From NCBI RefSeq assembly GCF_003696235.1, contig NZ_RFFJ01000034.1:1-39096 (forward strand): DNA of 39,096 bases. Direction: 5' to 3'. The position numbers and the translations under genes are program-made. The notes under the pieces were generated by a model. It was not told the origin of the DNA and did no database searches. It saw nothing but the letters and a program-made list of their open reading frames with translations. The stretch comes from Streptomyces triticirhizae. Its GTDB lineage: Bacteria > Actinomycetota > Actinomycetes > Streptomycetales > Streptomycetaceae. Of this stretch, positions 22,892 to 30,713 are shown one piece after another (the first letter of the stretch is position 1; each line of letters starts with the position of its first letter).

Positions 22892-23968
22892 ATGAACCAG
22901 AGTGACGGCGGGACGAACGAGGCGGGGCGGGTCGGGGACGGCACGCTGGACGAGGCGTGGGAGCGGCTGCTCCGGTCGGGCCCCGAGCGGGACGGCTGGC
23001 TGACCAACCACGCGCCGATGGCGGTGGAGGCGCTGGTGCGGCACGGGCAGGGCGCCCGGGTGCACCGGTGGATCGACGCCTATCAGGCGAAGTTGGAGGA
23101 CCGGCCGGCGGGGCGTGACCGGATCACGGAGGAGAACTGGCGCGAGCGGCTGGGCGACGCGCGGTATCTCGGCGACTGGGCGCGGTACTTCGGCGAGCGG
23201 CTGACGGAGCGGCCGTGGCCCGAAGTGGTCGCCGAGTGGTGGCCGAGGCTGCTGCCGGGGATCGCGGGGGGCGCGACGCACCCGGTGATCCGGGTGGGGC
23301 ACGCGGTGCGGGCGCTGCTGGCGGACGGGGCGTCGGAGCCGAGGGTCGCTGAGCTGGCGGAGGGCCTGGGCTACTGGGCGGCGCGGCACCAGCCGCTGCC
23401 GGAGGGGATCGTCGCGGTGCCGGCGGCGGACGGCCCGGCGGAGGCGTTGGCCTCGGTGGAGCCGGTCGCCGACCGGTCGGGCGGGATCAACCACCGGCTG
23501 GGGCAGTTGACGCGGCTGCCGGCGTGGGCGGGGACGCTGCCGGACGAGCCGGCGCAGGCGCGGGCGCGGCTGGGCGGGCTGGTGCGGGCGGCGGCCGGGT
23601 ACTACGCGGGGCACGCGCGGGGCGGGCCGGTGATGCTGGTGCACGCGGTGACGGCGCCGAACGCGGTGCTGCGGGTGTTGCCGGCGCTGCCGGTGGAGCT
23701 GTGGCGGCCGAGCGTGGCGGCGGCCTGGTCGGCGAGCGCCGCCGTGGTCGCGGCGTACGCGCCGGACGGGGGGCCGGAGTTGAGGGCGGAGCCGGGCGGT
23801 GTCGAGCCGGGCGGGGCCGACGAGGTGTTCGCGCGGGCCGCCGAGCACGGCGACGAGCATGTCATCAAGCTGGCGGACTCGGTGCTCGACCTGCTGGGTG
23901 AGCGGCCGGACGACCCGCTGCCGGCGGTGGCGGCGCTGCGGGCGGTGGAGCTGATCGCGCCCGACTGA
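22892..23968 (+). CDS. Questin oxidase-like protein
   Basis: 358 aa. The pattern LTNHAPMAVEALVRHG (about 45-60), VHRWIDAYQ, GDWARYF, GATHPVIRVGHAVRAL and HDEHVIKLAD-like EHGDEHVIKLADSVL matches the questin oxidase family (fungal GedK is a Baeyer-Villiger-type enzyme). Bacterial members are common in actinomycetes and have no proven role. ATG 22892 is preferred to GTG 22874 because of the -10 hexamer 7 nt upstream. The gene is alone; the His residues in the NHAP and GATHP motifs are the probable functional ones. Confidence 0.82.
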   Translation: MNQSDGGTNEAGRVGDGTLDEAWERLLRSGPERDGWLTNHAPMAVEALVRHGQGARVHRWIDAYQAKLEDRPAGRDRITEENWRERLGDARYLGDWARYFGERLTERPWPEVVAEWWPRLLPGIAGGATHPVIRVGHAVRALLADGASEPRVAELAEGLGYWAARHQPLPEGIVAVPAADGPAEALASVEPVADRSGGINHRLGQLTRLPAWAGTLPDEPAQARARLGGLVRAAAGYYAGHARGGPVMLVHAVTAPNAVLRVLPALPVELWRPSVAAAWSASAAVVAAYAPDGGPELRAEPGGVEPGGADEVFARAAEHGDEHVIKLADSVLDLLGERPDDPLPAVAALRAVELIAPD

Positions 23969-23976
23969 ACGACGCT

Positions 23977-23991
23977 CGGGGCGCGGCCCCG
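23977..23991 (+). terminator. Short hairpin after the questin oxidase-like gene
   Basis: CGGGGC-GCG-GCCCCG, a 6-bp GC stem with a 3-nt loop, 9 bp after the stop. No T-tract. A plausible weak terminator between two rightward genes. Confidence 0.45.
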
Positions 23992-24072
23992 CTCGACCGT
24001 GTAGTTTCGCTTGACGGTCGGGCGCTCGAATTCTCACTGGTCCTGCCCGGAGTGGCGGGGGATGCTCGGGTC

Positions 24073-24999
24073 ATGCGTCCACGTCACACCGCCCTCGCCG
24101 TTCTGGTCGCCGCCGTCTGGGGCGTCAACTTCGTGGTGATCGAGGTCGGCCTCGACCACTTCCCGCCGTTGCTGTTCTCGGCGCTGCGGTTTCTGCTCGC
24201 CGCGATTCCGGCGGTGTTCCTGGTGCGGCGGCCTGCGGTCGCCTGGCGGTGGATCGTGGGGGTCGGGCTGGCGCTGGGGGTGGCGAAGTTCGGGCTGCTG
24301 TTCCTGGGCATGGAGGCGGGGATGCCGGCGGGCGGCTCCTCGCTGGTGTTGCAGGTGCAGGCGGTGTTCACGGCCGCGCTGGCGGCGGTGCTGCTGGGGG
24401 AACGCCCGGGCCGGGTGCGGCTGGTGGGCATGGTGGTGGCGATGGCGGGCATCGGCGTCGCGGCGTGGGACGAGGGGGTCTCGGGCTCGGCGGTCGGCTT
24501 CGCGCTGGTGGTGGGGGCCGCCGCGTTCTGGGCGGTGTCGAACGTGCTGACCCGCAGGGCCGAGGTGGATGACGCGCTGGCGTTCATGGTGTGGGTGAGC
24601 CTGGTGCCGGTGCTGCCGCTGGTGGCGCTGTCGCTGCTGGTGGACGGGGTGGACGCCAACCGGGACGCGCTGACGGGGCTGGACTGGGCGGGGGTGGGGG
24701 CGGTCGCGTATGTGGCGGCCGGGGCGACGCTCTTCGGCTTCGCCGCCTGGAGCTTCCTGCTGCGGCGCTACGACGCCTCGCGGGTGGCGCCGTTCTCGCT
24801 GCTGGTGCCGGTGTTCGGGATGTCGTCGGCGGCGCTGCTGCTGGGCGAGGGGATCTCGGCGGCGCGGTGGGTGGCGGGGGTGCTGCTGGTCGGCGGGGTG
24901 GCGCTGACCTCGCTGGGACCTGCGCGGCGGGGGCCGACCCTGGCGGTGGCCGGCTCGCCGGGTCTTGGGGCTCAGGAGGAGGGGTCGAAGGCGCGGTAG
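24073..24999 (+). CDS. EamA-family (DMT) transporter
   Basis: 308-aa inner-membrane protein with about ten hydrophobic segments in two EamA repeats: first half from LAVLVAAVWGVNFVVIEVGL to LVGMVVAMAGIGVAAW, second from FALVVGAAAFWAVSNVLTRR to the VAGVLLVGGVALTSLG end. The motif WGVNFVVIEVGLDHFPPLLFSALRF is usual for YdcZ/RhaT-like drug/metabolite exporters such as amino-acid or metabolite efflux carriers. Start set at ATG 24073. Its 3' end overlaps the convergent macrodomain gene by 28 bp. Substrate unknown. Confidence 0.92.
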   Translation: MRPRHTALAVLVAAVWGVNFVVIEVGLDHFPPLLFSALRFLLAAIPAVFLVRRPAVAWRWIVGVGLALGVAKFGLLFLGMEAGMPAGGSSLVLQVQAVFTAALAAVLLGERPGRVRLVGMVVAMAGIGVAAWDEGVSGSAVGFALVVGAAAFWAVSNVLTRRAEVDDALAFMVWVSLVPVLPLVALSLLVDGVDANRDALTGLDWAGVGAVAYVAAGATLFGFAAWSFLLRRYDASRVAPFSLLVPVFGMSSAALLLGEGISAARWVAGVLLVGGVALTSLGPARRGPTLAVAGSPGLGAQEEGSKAR

Positions 25000-25484
25000 G
25001 CCCGCTCGTCGAAGAGGACGAACCGCAGCTCGTCGAAGGCGCCGGAGGCGGCGGCCTCGCGGGTGGCGGCCAGCGCGACGCGGGCCGCGTCGTCGAGCGG
25101 CCAGCCGTAGACGCCGGTGGAGATCGCGGGCAACGCGACGGTACGGGCGCCGAGTTCCCGTGCGACGCGCAGCGACTCGCGGTAGCAGGAGGCCAGCAGC
25201 GCCGAGCGGTCCTCGGTGGTGGAGTGGACCGGGCCGACGGTGTGGATGACCCAGCGGGCGGGCAGCCGGCCGGCGGTGGTGGCGACGGCCTGCCCGGTGG
25301 GCAGCCCGCCGCCGAGGTGGCCGGCGCGCAGCTCCCGGCAGGCGGCGAGGATCTCGGGGCCGCCCCCGCGGTGGATCGCGCCGTCCACTCCCCCGCCGCC
25401 GAGCAGGGAGGAGTTGGCGGCGTTGACCACCGCGTCGACGTGCTGTTCGGTGATGTCGCCCTGGACGCGGGTGAGCACAGTCAT
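24972..25484 (-). CDS. Macrodomain protein (O-acetyl-ADP-ribose deacetylase type)
   Basis: 170 aa, one macro domain. RVQGDITEQHVDAVVNAANSS, GGGGVDGAIHRGGG and PAISTGVYGWPLDDAARVAL are the ADP-ribose-binding loops of the MacroD/YmdB group, including the Asn-Ala-Asn and catalytic Asp-Gly region. Such enzymes remove ADP-ribose from proteins or deacetylate O-acetyl-ADP-ribose. Start ATG 25484 sits just before the conserved fold; the upstream in-frame extension to 25541 is unconserved. It ends inside the EamA gene and reads in the same direction as the ThuA gene upstream, 53 bp away. Confidence 0.94.
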   Translation of the reverse strand: MTVLTRVQGDITEQHVDAVVNAANSSLLGGGGVDGAIHRGGGPEILAACRELRAGHLGGGLPTGQAVATTAGRLPARWVIHTVGPVHSTTEDRSALLASCYRESLRVARELGARTVALPAISTGVYGWPLDDAARVALAATREAAASGAFDELRFVLFDERAYRAFDPSS

Positions 25485-25537
25485 GCCCCCATGATGGCAC
25501 CCGGTCCGTCGGAGACGGGGCGGAACGGGACGGGCCG

Positions 25538-26215
25538 TCAACGCCCGGCGTCGGCGGGCGCGTTGACGGCCCAGCGCAGACCGCCCAGCAGGTGGGCGCG
25601 GAAGGCCGGGTCAGAGAAGGACTCGGGGGTGTGGCCGAGGGCGGTGTAGAACGAGCGTCCGCCGGACCGTTCGTGGCACCACACCAGGGGGTGGTCGCCG
25701 CCCATCCGGCCGCCCTCGTAGCTGGTCTCGTCGGCGGCGGCCAGGACCCGGACGTGGGGGCGCGGGTTGGTGGTGAAGTTGTACCACTCGTCGACGAAGT
25801 CCCAGCGGGCCGGGAGGTGGGCGGTGGCGGGGTGGTCGTGGTCCTCGACGACGACCACGCCGGACTGGAGCGCGGGGTGGCCGTCGAAGACGGCGCCGAC
25901 GACCTCATGGCCGAACCAGGGCCAGTCGTACTCGGTGGTGGAGGCGCCGTGCACGCCGACGAACCCGCCGCCGGCGGCGAGGAAGGCGCGGAGCGCCGCC
26001 CGCCCCTCGTCGGTGAGGACCTCGCCGCTGGTGGAGAGGAACACCACGGCGCGGGCGCCGGGCAGGGCGGCGGTCAGCTCGTCGGGGTCCTCGGTCGCGG
26101 TCACGGCGAGCCCGGCCTCGGCGCCCAGCTCGTGGAACGCGGCGACGCCCGCCGGGATCGAGTCGTGACGGAACCCGGTGGTGCGGCTGTAGAGGACGAT
26201 GCGGTCTTCGCTCAT
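25538..26215 (-). CDS. ThuA-like domain protein
   Basis: 225 aa. A class I glutamine-amidotransferase-like fold of the ThuA group: VLYSRTTGFRHDSIPAG, VFLSTSGEVLTDEGRAALRAFLAAGGGFVGVHGA, DHPATAHLP, DEWYNF and HPLVWCHERSGGRSFYTALGHTPESF. ThuA-like domains occur in sugar utilisation and often in secreted fusion proteins; this one is cytosolic and alone, so its substrate is unknown. ATG 26215 chosen because a -10 box sits 6 nt upstream; the longer frame to 26266 is not supported. Confidence 0.92.
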   Translation of the reverse strand: MSEDRIVLYSRTTGFRHDSIPAGVAAFHELGAEAGLAVTATEDPDELTAALPGARAVVFLSTSGEVLTDEGRAALRAFLAAGGGFVGVHGASTTEYDWPWFGHEVVGAVFDGHPALQSGVVVVEDHDHPATAHLPARWDFVDEWYNFTTNPRPHVRVLAAADETSYEGGRMGGDHPLVWCHERSGGRSFYTALGHTPESFSDPAFRAHLLGGLRWAVNAPADAGR

Positions 26216-26221
26216 GTGGCC

Positions 26222-26227
26222 ATCGTA
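26222..26227 (-). promoter_or_regulatory. -10 box of the ThuA gene, leaderless
   Basis: On the minus strand TACGAT is followed by 6 nt and the ATG at 26215. There is no ribosome site in the gap. The same arrangement is seen before other single genes in this part of the window. Confidence 0.6.
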
Positions 26228-26410
26228 GAAGGCGCTTTCCCGCCGTCCCCGCGAGCGTTCCGCCACCCGCGCTCGGGGTTGTCATGATCAGGCGCAATTG
26301 GGGCACGGGAGTACGAGTGGCCCTTCCGCCGGGTCTCTTGCTCCGATTCCTCTTCCCTTCGGCCCCCGACCGGCCCCATGATCTTGGGCGACCCCCATGA
26401 AGGAGTACCG

Positions 26411-27502
26411 ATGCCCCGTGAACATGTTGCCCGGGTCTTTCGCCAGCAGGCGGGGTCCTGCTCACGTCAGGGCTCCCCGCTCTACGCCGCGCTGTTGGAG
26501 CGGGTCGCACGGGACATCGAGCAGGGCGGGCCGTGCGCCGACGTGGTCGCCGACCACCACGACGTGGCCGTGGACGACGTGCTGCCGCTGCGGCTGCTCG
26601 GCGGGGCGCACGCGCTGGCGCTGACCGGCCGCGCGCCCGAGCTGGCGGCGCACTTCCCCAGCGCGGGCGGGGTGTTCACCCCCGAGCGCCCCGACGCGGC
26701 CTGGCCCGCGCTGCGGGCGGCGATGACCGAGGAGCGCGAGTGGCTGGGTGACTGGCTGACCAGGCCGCCGCAGACCAACGAGGTGGGCCGCGCGAACCTG
26801 CTGGTCGCGGCGCTGCTGCACCTGGTGCCCACGGCCCAGACGCCGATCCGGCTCTTCGAGCTGGGCTCCAGCGGGGGCCTCAACCTGCGCGCCGAGCACT
26901 TCCGTTACGAGGGGCCCCGGTTCGCCTGGGGCCCGGTGGACTCGCCGGTGCGACTGACGAACGCCTGGGCGCCGGAGGTGCCGGGCTGGCTGCGCGCGGG
27001 GGCGCGAAGGCACCAGGCGCTGCGGATCGTGGAGCGGCGCGGCTGCGACCCGGCGCCGATCGACCCGCTGTCGGCCGACGGCTCGCTGGTTCTGCGGGCG
27101 TATGTCTGGCCGGACCAGCGGGAGCGGATGGCCCGGCTTGAGGGGGCGCTGCGGATAGCGGCCAAGGTGCCGGCGACGGTGCAGGCCGGCGGGGCGGCCG
27201 AGTTCCTCTCGACGTTGGACGTGGAGCCGGGGACGTGGACGGTGGTGTGGCACTCGGTGATGCGGCAGTACGTGCCGCGCGCGGAGTGGGCGGACGTGGA
27301 GGACGAGTTGGCGCGTCTGGCGGCGTCGGCGACGCCGGACGCCGGCTTCGCGCACATCGCCTTCGAGCCGGGGCGGCACGACGAGGGCGCCGCGTTCTGG
27401 CTGTCGGCGCGGGTGGGCACCGGGCCGGAGCGGCTGCTGGCGTCCGCTCACCCGCATGGCCTGCCGGCCGCTGGCCGGCTCCCGGCGGATGTCGCACGAT
27501 GA
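26411..27502 (+). CDS. DUF2332 family protein
   Basis: 363 aa covering the whole DUF2332 domain. Recognisable pieces are FRQQAGSCSRQGSPLYAALL near the N-terminus, TNEVGRANLL, FELGSSGGLNLRAEHFRY, RRGCDPAPIDP, SADGSLVLRAYVWPDQRERMARLEGAL, VVWHSVMRQYV and AHIAFEPG. The GSSGGLNL turn suggests a nucleotide- or SAM-binding-like fold, but no activity is established. ATG 26411 has a clean AAGGAG 5 nt upstream, which decides the start over an in-frame ATG at 26378. Confidence 0.9.
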   Translation: MPREHVARVFRQQAGSCSRQGSPLYAALLERVARDIEQGGPCADVVADHHDVAVDDVLPLRLLGGAHALALTGRAPELAAHFPSAGGVFTPERPDAAWPALRAAMTEEREWLGDWLTRPPQTNEVGRANLLVAALLHLVPTAQTPIRLFELGSSGGLNLRAEHFRYEGPRFAWGPVDSPVRLTNAWAPEVPGWLRAGARRHQALRIVERRGCDPAPIDPLSADGSLVLRAYVWPDQRERMARLEGALRIAAKVPATVQAGGAAEFLSTLDVEPGTWTVVWHSVMRQYVPRAEWADVEDELARLAASATPDAGFAHIAFEPGRHDEGAAFWLSARVGTGPERLLASAHPHGLPAAGRLPADVAR

Positions 27503-27506
27503 CCTC

Positions 27507-27935
27507 ATGGCACACGTGATGGGGCGAGACGAGTGGCGGGCCTTCCTCGCCGAGGGCACCAGGACCGGGAAGCTGTCGACCACGCGCGCGGACGGGACGC
27601 CGCACGTGGCGCCGGTGTGGTTCGTGCTGGACGGCGAGGACGTGGTGCTGACCACGGGGCGGGACACCGTGAAGGGGCACAACCTCGCCCGGGACGGTCG
27701 GGTCGCGTTCTGCGTGGACGACCAGGCCCCGCCCTTCGCCTTCGTGGTGCTCCAGGGGCGGGCCGAACTGAGCGAGGACGCCGGGGAGTTGAAGGACTGG
27801 GCGACCCGGATCGCGGCCCGTTACATGGGGCAGGAGCGGGCGGCGGAGTTCGGCGAGCGGAACGCGGCGCCCGGCGAGATGGTGGTGCGCGTCCGGCCCG
27901 AACACGTGGTGGCCCAGGCCGACCTGACGGCCTGA
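27507..27935 (+). CDS. PPOX-class F420-dependent oxidoreductase
   Basis: 142 aa split-barrel flavin/F420 protein: WRAFLAEGTRTGKLSTTRADGTPHVAPVWFV, VVLTTGRDTVKGHNLARDGRVAFCVDD, PPFAFVVLQGRAEL and a C-terminal VRVRPEHVV. Small FDOR-type reductases of this group use deazaflavin F420, which streptomycetes make. Start options are ATG 27489, 27507 and 27519. ATG 27507 is preferred since CACGAT lies 6 nt before it like the -10 boxes nearby; 27489 would overlap the upstream stop by 14 bp. Substrate unknown. Confidence 0.88.
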   Translation: MAHVMGRDEWRAFLAEGTRTGKLSTTRADGTPHVAPVWFVLDGEDVVLTTGRDTVKGHNLARDGRVAFCVDDQAPPFAFVVLQGRAELSEDAGELKDWATRIAARYMGQERAAEFGERNAAPGEMVVRVRPEHVVAQADLTA

Positions 27936-27963
27936 CCGGCCGGGCGCGCGACGCGCGACCCGC

Positions 27964-27981
27964 GCGGACCGCGAGGTCCGC
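27964..27981 (+). terminator. GCGA-loop hairpin between PPOX and VOC genes
   Basis: GCGGACC-GCGA-GGTCCGC, a 7-bp perfect stem with a GNRA-type tetraloop, 28 bp after the PPOX stop and ahead of the next gene's -10 box. No T-tract. Confidence 0.55.
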
Positions 27982-28001
27982 CCCCCGCCGGGGCCAGCCC
28001 T

Positions 28002-28007
28002 TAGGCT
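28002..28007 (+). promoter_or_regulatory. -10 box of the VOC gene, leaderless
   Basis: TAGGCT with 7 nt to the ATG at 28015 and no ribosome site between them, so the transcript should start at the AUG. Confidence 0.6.
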
Positions 28008-28014
28008 CGGCGGC

Positions 28015-28407
28015 ATGGCTCCCGCGCGATTCAAAGATCTGGTGCTCGACGCCGTGGACCATCAGGCCCTGGCCGACTGGTGGTGTGCCGCCCTGGGATA
28101 CGAGCGGCGACACCGGGAGGACGAGAACGGTGAGTGGCCGCCCGAGTGGCCGGTGCCCATCCACGACCCGCTGGGTGAGGGCCCCTCCATCTGGTTCAGC
28201 CCGGTGCCCGAGGCCAAGGAGGGCAAGAACCGGATGCATGTCGACGTCCGGGGTGACACCGAGGAGTTGCTGGCCATGGGCGCGACGCTGCTGCGGCGCA
28301 GCGAGGGCGCGACGGCCTCCTGGGACGTCCTGGCCGACCCTGAGGGCAACGAGTTCTGCGTCTTCCCGCCGAAGGTGCCGCCCGTGGTGCGCCCCACCGT
28401 CCGCTGA
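28015..28407 (+). CDS. VOC family (glyoxalase-like) protein
   Basis: 130 aa, one glyoxalase-like domain: FKDLVLDAVDHQALADWWCAALGY, IWFSPVPEAKEGKNRMHVDV and DPEGNEFCVFP. The His in RMHVDV and the Glu in EGNEFCV are the usual metal-binding positions. Proteins of this type (often called VOC or glyoxalase-like domain 6) are widespread in actinomycetes with no defined substrate. Start is fixed by the leaderless -10 box. The next gene begins 153 bp downstream. Confidence 0.9.
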   Translation: MAPARFKDLVLDAVDHQALADWWCAALGYERRHREDENGEWPPEWPVPIHDPLGEGPSIWFSPVPEAKEGKNRMHVDVRGDTEELLAMGATLLRRSEGATASWDVLADPEGNEFCVFPPKVPPVVRPTVR

Positions 28408-28560
28408 CCCCGGGACCGTGCCGGCCGGCTCGACGGCCGTGTGACACCATCGTCCGGCGCGACGCGCGCGCCGCGCCACATGGCGTGAGGCGTGGTGTGG
28501 AACGGACGGCACGAACGGCACGGCGGGGTGCCGGCGGGCATCGGGAGGGCGAGGAGAACG

Positions 28561-28962
28561 GTGGCAGCGCTGATCGACACCGTGGCATGGGTGCACCTGG
28601 AGGACGGAAAGATCCTTGGGGCCCGTTCCCGGGGCAAGGACGTCTTCTCTATCCCGGGTGGCAAGCGTGCTCCAGGCGAGAGCGATCTGGAGACGCTGAC
28701 CCGTGAGGTGCGCGAGGAGCTGACCGTCGCCATCGACCCGGCCACGGCCCGGCATGTGGGGACGTACACCGCCCAGGCCCACGGCCACCCGGAGGGGACG
28801 CTGGTCCGGATGGCCTGCTACACCGCCGACTACCTGGGCGACCTCACCGCCAGCAACGAGATCGAGGAGATCGCCTGGCTGACCCTGGCCGACCGGGAGC
28901 GCACCGCGCCGGTGGACCACGCGGTCTTCGACGACCTGGCCGCCTCGGGCCGGCTGCGCTGA
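28561..28962 (+). CDS. NUDIX hydrolase
   Basis: 133 aa with a full Nudix box starting at the second Gly of PGGKRAPGE: G-x5-E-x7-REVREEL, where the usual Gly near the end is Thr. The motif catalyses metal-dependent hydrolysis of nucleoside diphosphates linked to other groups. IDTVAWVHLEDGKILGARS precedes it and EIEEIAWLTLAD follows, as in MutT-like housekeeping or pyrophosphohydrolase proteins. GTG 28561 has GAGGAG 7 nt upstream; the longer frame to 28492 is unconserved. Substrate unknown. Confidence 0.92.
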   Translation: MAALIDTVAWVHLEDGKILGARSRGKDVFSIPGGKRAPGESDLETLTREVREELTVAIDPATARHVGTYTAQAHGHPEGTLVRMACYTADYLGDLTASNEIEEIAWLTLADRERTAPVDHAVFDDLAASGRLR

Positions 28963-28992
28963 GGCGGCCGGCCGCACGAGCCCGTCCCGGGA

Positions 28993-29011
28993 ACCCGCGC
29001 GCGGGTACGAT
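28993..29011 (+). promoter_or_regulatory. Operator-like palindrome joined to the -10 box of the TetR gene
   Basis: ACCCGCGCGCGGGT (28993-29006) is a perfect 14-bp palindrome whose last base is the first base of the -10 hexamer TACGAT (29006-29011). A dimeric regulator bound here would exclude polymerase. Autoregulation by the TetR protein is the simplest reading. Confidence 0.5.
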
Positions 29012-29038
29012 GGAGCCCTCTTGGCGGAAGGCGGCGAG

Positions 29039-29683
29039 GTGGCCGGGGCACGGATCGACGGTCGGGTGGAGCGGGGGAACCAGTCGCGTCGGCTGGTGCT
29101 CGGACACACCATGAGGATCGCCTCGGTCGAGGGCCTGGGCGGCCTGTCCATCGGGCGGATCGCGACCGAGCTGGGCCTGAGCAAGAGCGGCGTCTTCGCG
29201 CTCTTCGGCTCCAAGGAGGAGCTGCAACTGGCCACCGTCCGCGCGGCCCGCGCGGTCTTCGCGCGGAACGTGGCCGAGCCCGCCGAGAACATGCCCCCGG
29301 GCCTGGGGCGGGTGTGGCGGGTCTGCGCGAGCTACCTGGTCTACTCCCGCGACCGGGTCTTCCCCGGCGGCTGCTTCTTCACCACGGTGGCCGCCGAGTA
29401 CAGCGCGCGCTCCGGGCCGGTGCGGGACGCGGTGGCCAGGGCGCGCGAGGAGTGGATCGGCTATCTGCGCGGACTGCTCGAAGAGGCGCGCGGGGCCGGC
29501 GAGTTGACGGAGGGCTGCGAGGTGCCGCAGCTGACCTTCGAGCTGGTGGCGCTGCTGGAGATGGCCAACGCCGACTCGGTGCTCCACCAGGACCACGAGA
29601 GCTACCGGCGCGCGAGCGCGGGCATCCGCGCGCGGCTGACGGCGTGCGCCGCGCGCCCCGTCTCGCTCCCCGAACCGGACTGA
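29039..29683 (+). CDS. TetR/AcrR-family regulator
   Basis: 214 aa. N-terminal HTH: LGHTMRIASVEGLGGLSIGRIATELGLSKSGVFALFGSKEELQLATV. The C-terminal ligand domain has FPGGCFFTTVAAEYSARSGPVR, typical of the TetR subgroup often found beside alpha/beta hydrolase genes. Convergent with such a hydrolase 43 bp away. Start set at GTG 29039, with GGAAGG upstream; TTG 29021 is possible but too close to the transcription start. Likely autoregulated through the palindrome at 28993-29006. Its ligand is unknown. Confidence 0.9.
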   Translation: MAGARIDGRVERGNQSRRLVLGHTMRIASVEGLGGLSIGRIATELGLSKSGVFALFGSKEELQLATVRAARAVFARNVAEPAENMPPGLGRVWRVCASYLVYSRDRVFPGGCFFTTVAAEYSARSGPVRDAVARAREEWIGYLRGLLEEARGAGELTEGCEVPQLTFELVALLEMANADSVLHQDHESYRRASAGIRARLTACAARPVSLPEPD

Positions 29684-29726
29684 GCGCGGGCCGGCCGCCG
29701 CCGCCCCGCCGGCGTTCCCGCCCGGC

Positions 29727-30608
29727 TCAGCGGGCGGAGCGCGCCGGCTGGTCCTCGTGGTCGGCGGTCCGGACGAAGGCGAGGACGGCGTCGATCACCT
29801 CGGGGTCGGCGAGGATGCGGTTGTGGCCGAGCCCCCGGGTGAGCAGCGCGTCGGCGCGGCGGGCGTGGGCGGCCAGCAGCAGCCGGGCCTGTTCGACGGG
29901 AACCCTGCGGTCCTCCTCGTCGTGCACCACCATCAGTGGCACGGTCACCCGTTCCGGACGGTGGGTGGCCGAGAGGCCGCGCAGCGGCTGCGGGACGCCG
30001 GGCAGATAGCGTTCCGCGATCTGCTGGCCCATCGCGCGCCGCACGCGGGAGTTGAGCCCGAGCCGGTCGCCGAACGCGTCCATGACCCACTCGAACTCGA
30101 CGGGTGTCGACATGGTGACAAGCCGCTCGGCCGGCACGCCCCCGGCCAGCGCGTACCAGGCGGCCAGCCCACCGAACGAGTGCCCGACGACCGCGCCGAA
30201 CGGCCCGTGCTCGTCGGCCAACCGCCCGATGATCCGCCGGAGTTCGGGCAGGTCGCTGCCGTTGCCGCCGGAGGCGCCGTGCCCGGGCGCGTCGAACGAG
30301 ACGACCGCGTGGCCGCGCGCCAGCAGCGCCTCGACCAGCGGCGCGAACCGGGCGGCGCGGAACTGCCAGCCGTGGACCAGCAGCACCGGGCGCGGCCCGG
30401 CGCCCCAGCGGTAGACCGCGACCGGGACGTCCCCCACGGTGAGCGTCTCGGCGCGGGCCCGGGCCATGGTCGGCTCCTCGGCCGGCCGCACCGGCACGCG
30501 CCCGGTGGCGCGCCGGAAGACCGCGAGCGCGGCGCGGCCGGCGAGCCGGGGGGCGAGGTGAACGGTGGCGTTGAGTGTCGCGCCGATCAGCGCTGGCCCT
30601 GACCGCAT
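29727..30608 (-). CDS. Alpha/beta hydrolase
   Basis: 293 aa. Core fold with PVLLVHGWQF (oxyanion region), the nucleophile elbow GHSFGG, a DEEDRRVP acid turn near 240 and the late His in GLGHNRIL. The first ~45 residues are a weakly hydrophobic, Ala/Arg-rich extension typical of this subgroup. ATG 30608 has GAGGAG upstream. Regulated probably by a TetR protein through the dyad next to its -10 box; the convergent TetR gene is the natural candidate. Substrate unknown, possibly a lipophilic ester or toxic compound. Confidence 0.92.
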   Translation of the reverse strand: MRSGPALIGATLNATVHLAPRLAGRAALAVFRRATGRVPVRPAEEPTMARARAETLTVGDVPVAVYRWGAGPRPVLLVHGWQFRAARFAPLVEALLARGHAVVSFDAPGHGASGGNGSDLPELRRIIGRLADEHGPFGAVVGHSFGGLAAWYALAGGVPAERLVTMSTPVEFEWVMDAFGDRLGLNSRVRRAMGQQIAERYLPGVPQPLRGLSATHRPERVTVPLMVVHDEEDRRVPVEQARLLLAAHARRADALLTRGLGHNRILADPEVIDAVLAFVRTADHEDQPARSAR

Positions 30609-30642
30609 GGGGTCTCCTCGGGGTGGTGTGCTCGACCCCGAG

Positions 30643-30661
30643 ATATTAGCACGACCGTTCG
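30643..30661 (-). promoter_or_regulatory. -10 box and imperfect dyad before the hydrolase
   Basis: On the minus strand CGAACGGTCG (complement of 30652-30661, 8 of 10 positions symmetric) lies 3 bp upstream of TAATAT (complement of 30643-30648), an unusually AT-rich -10 hexamer for this DNA. The layout is like TetR operators, but the sequence does not match the palindrome before the TetR gene. I see no good -35. Confidence 0.4.
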
Positions 30662-30683
30662 CTCAGTTTTGTGGGGCGGGCAA

Positions 30684-30709
30684 GGGCCACCGCGCGAAGG
30701 CGGTGGCCC
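30684..30709 (-). terminator. Terminator of the ABC exporter gene
   Basis: A 10-bp perfect stem, GGGCCACCGC and GCGGTGGCCC, around a 6-nt loop, starting 5 bp after the ABC gene's stop. The following bases are TTGCCC rather than a T-run, as is usual in streptomycetes. Confidence 0.75.
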
Positions 30710-30713
30710 GTTC

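Noticed and set aside
28964..28975. GCGGCCGGCCGC palindrome after the NUDIX gene
   Set aside because: A palindrome without a loop made only of GC; expected often by chance here and not linked to a promoter.
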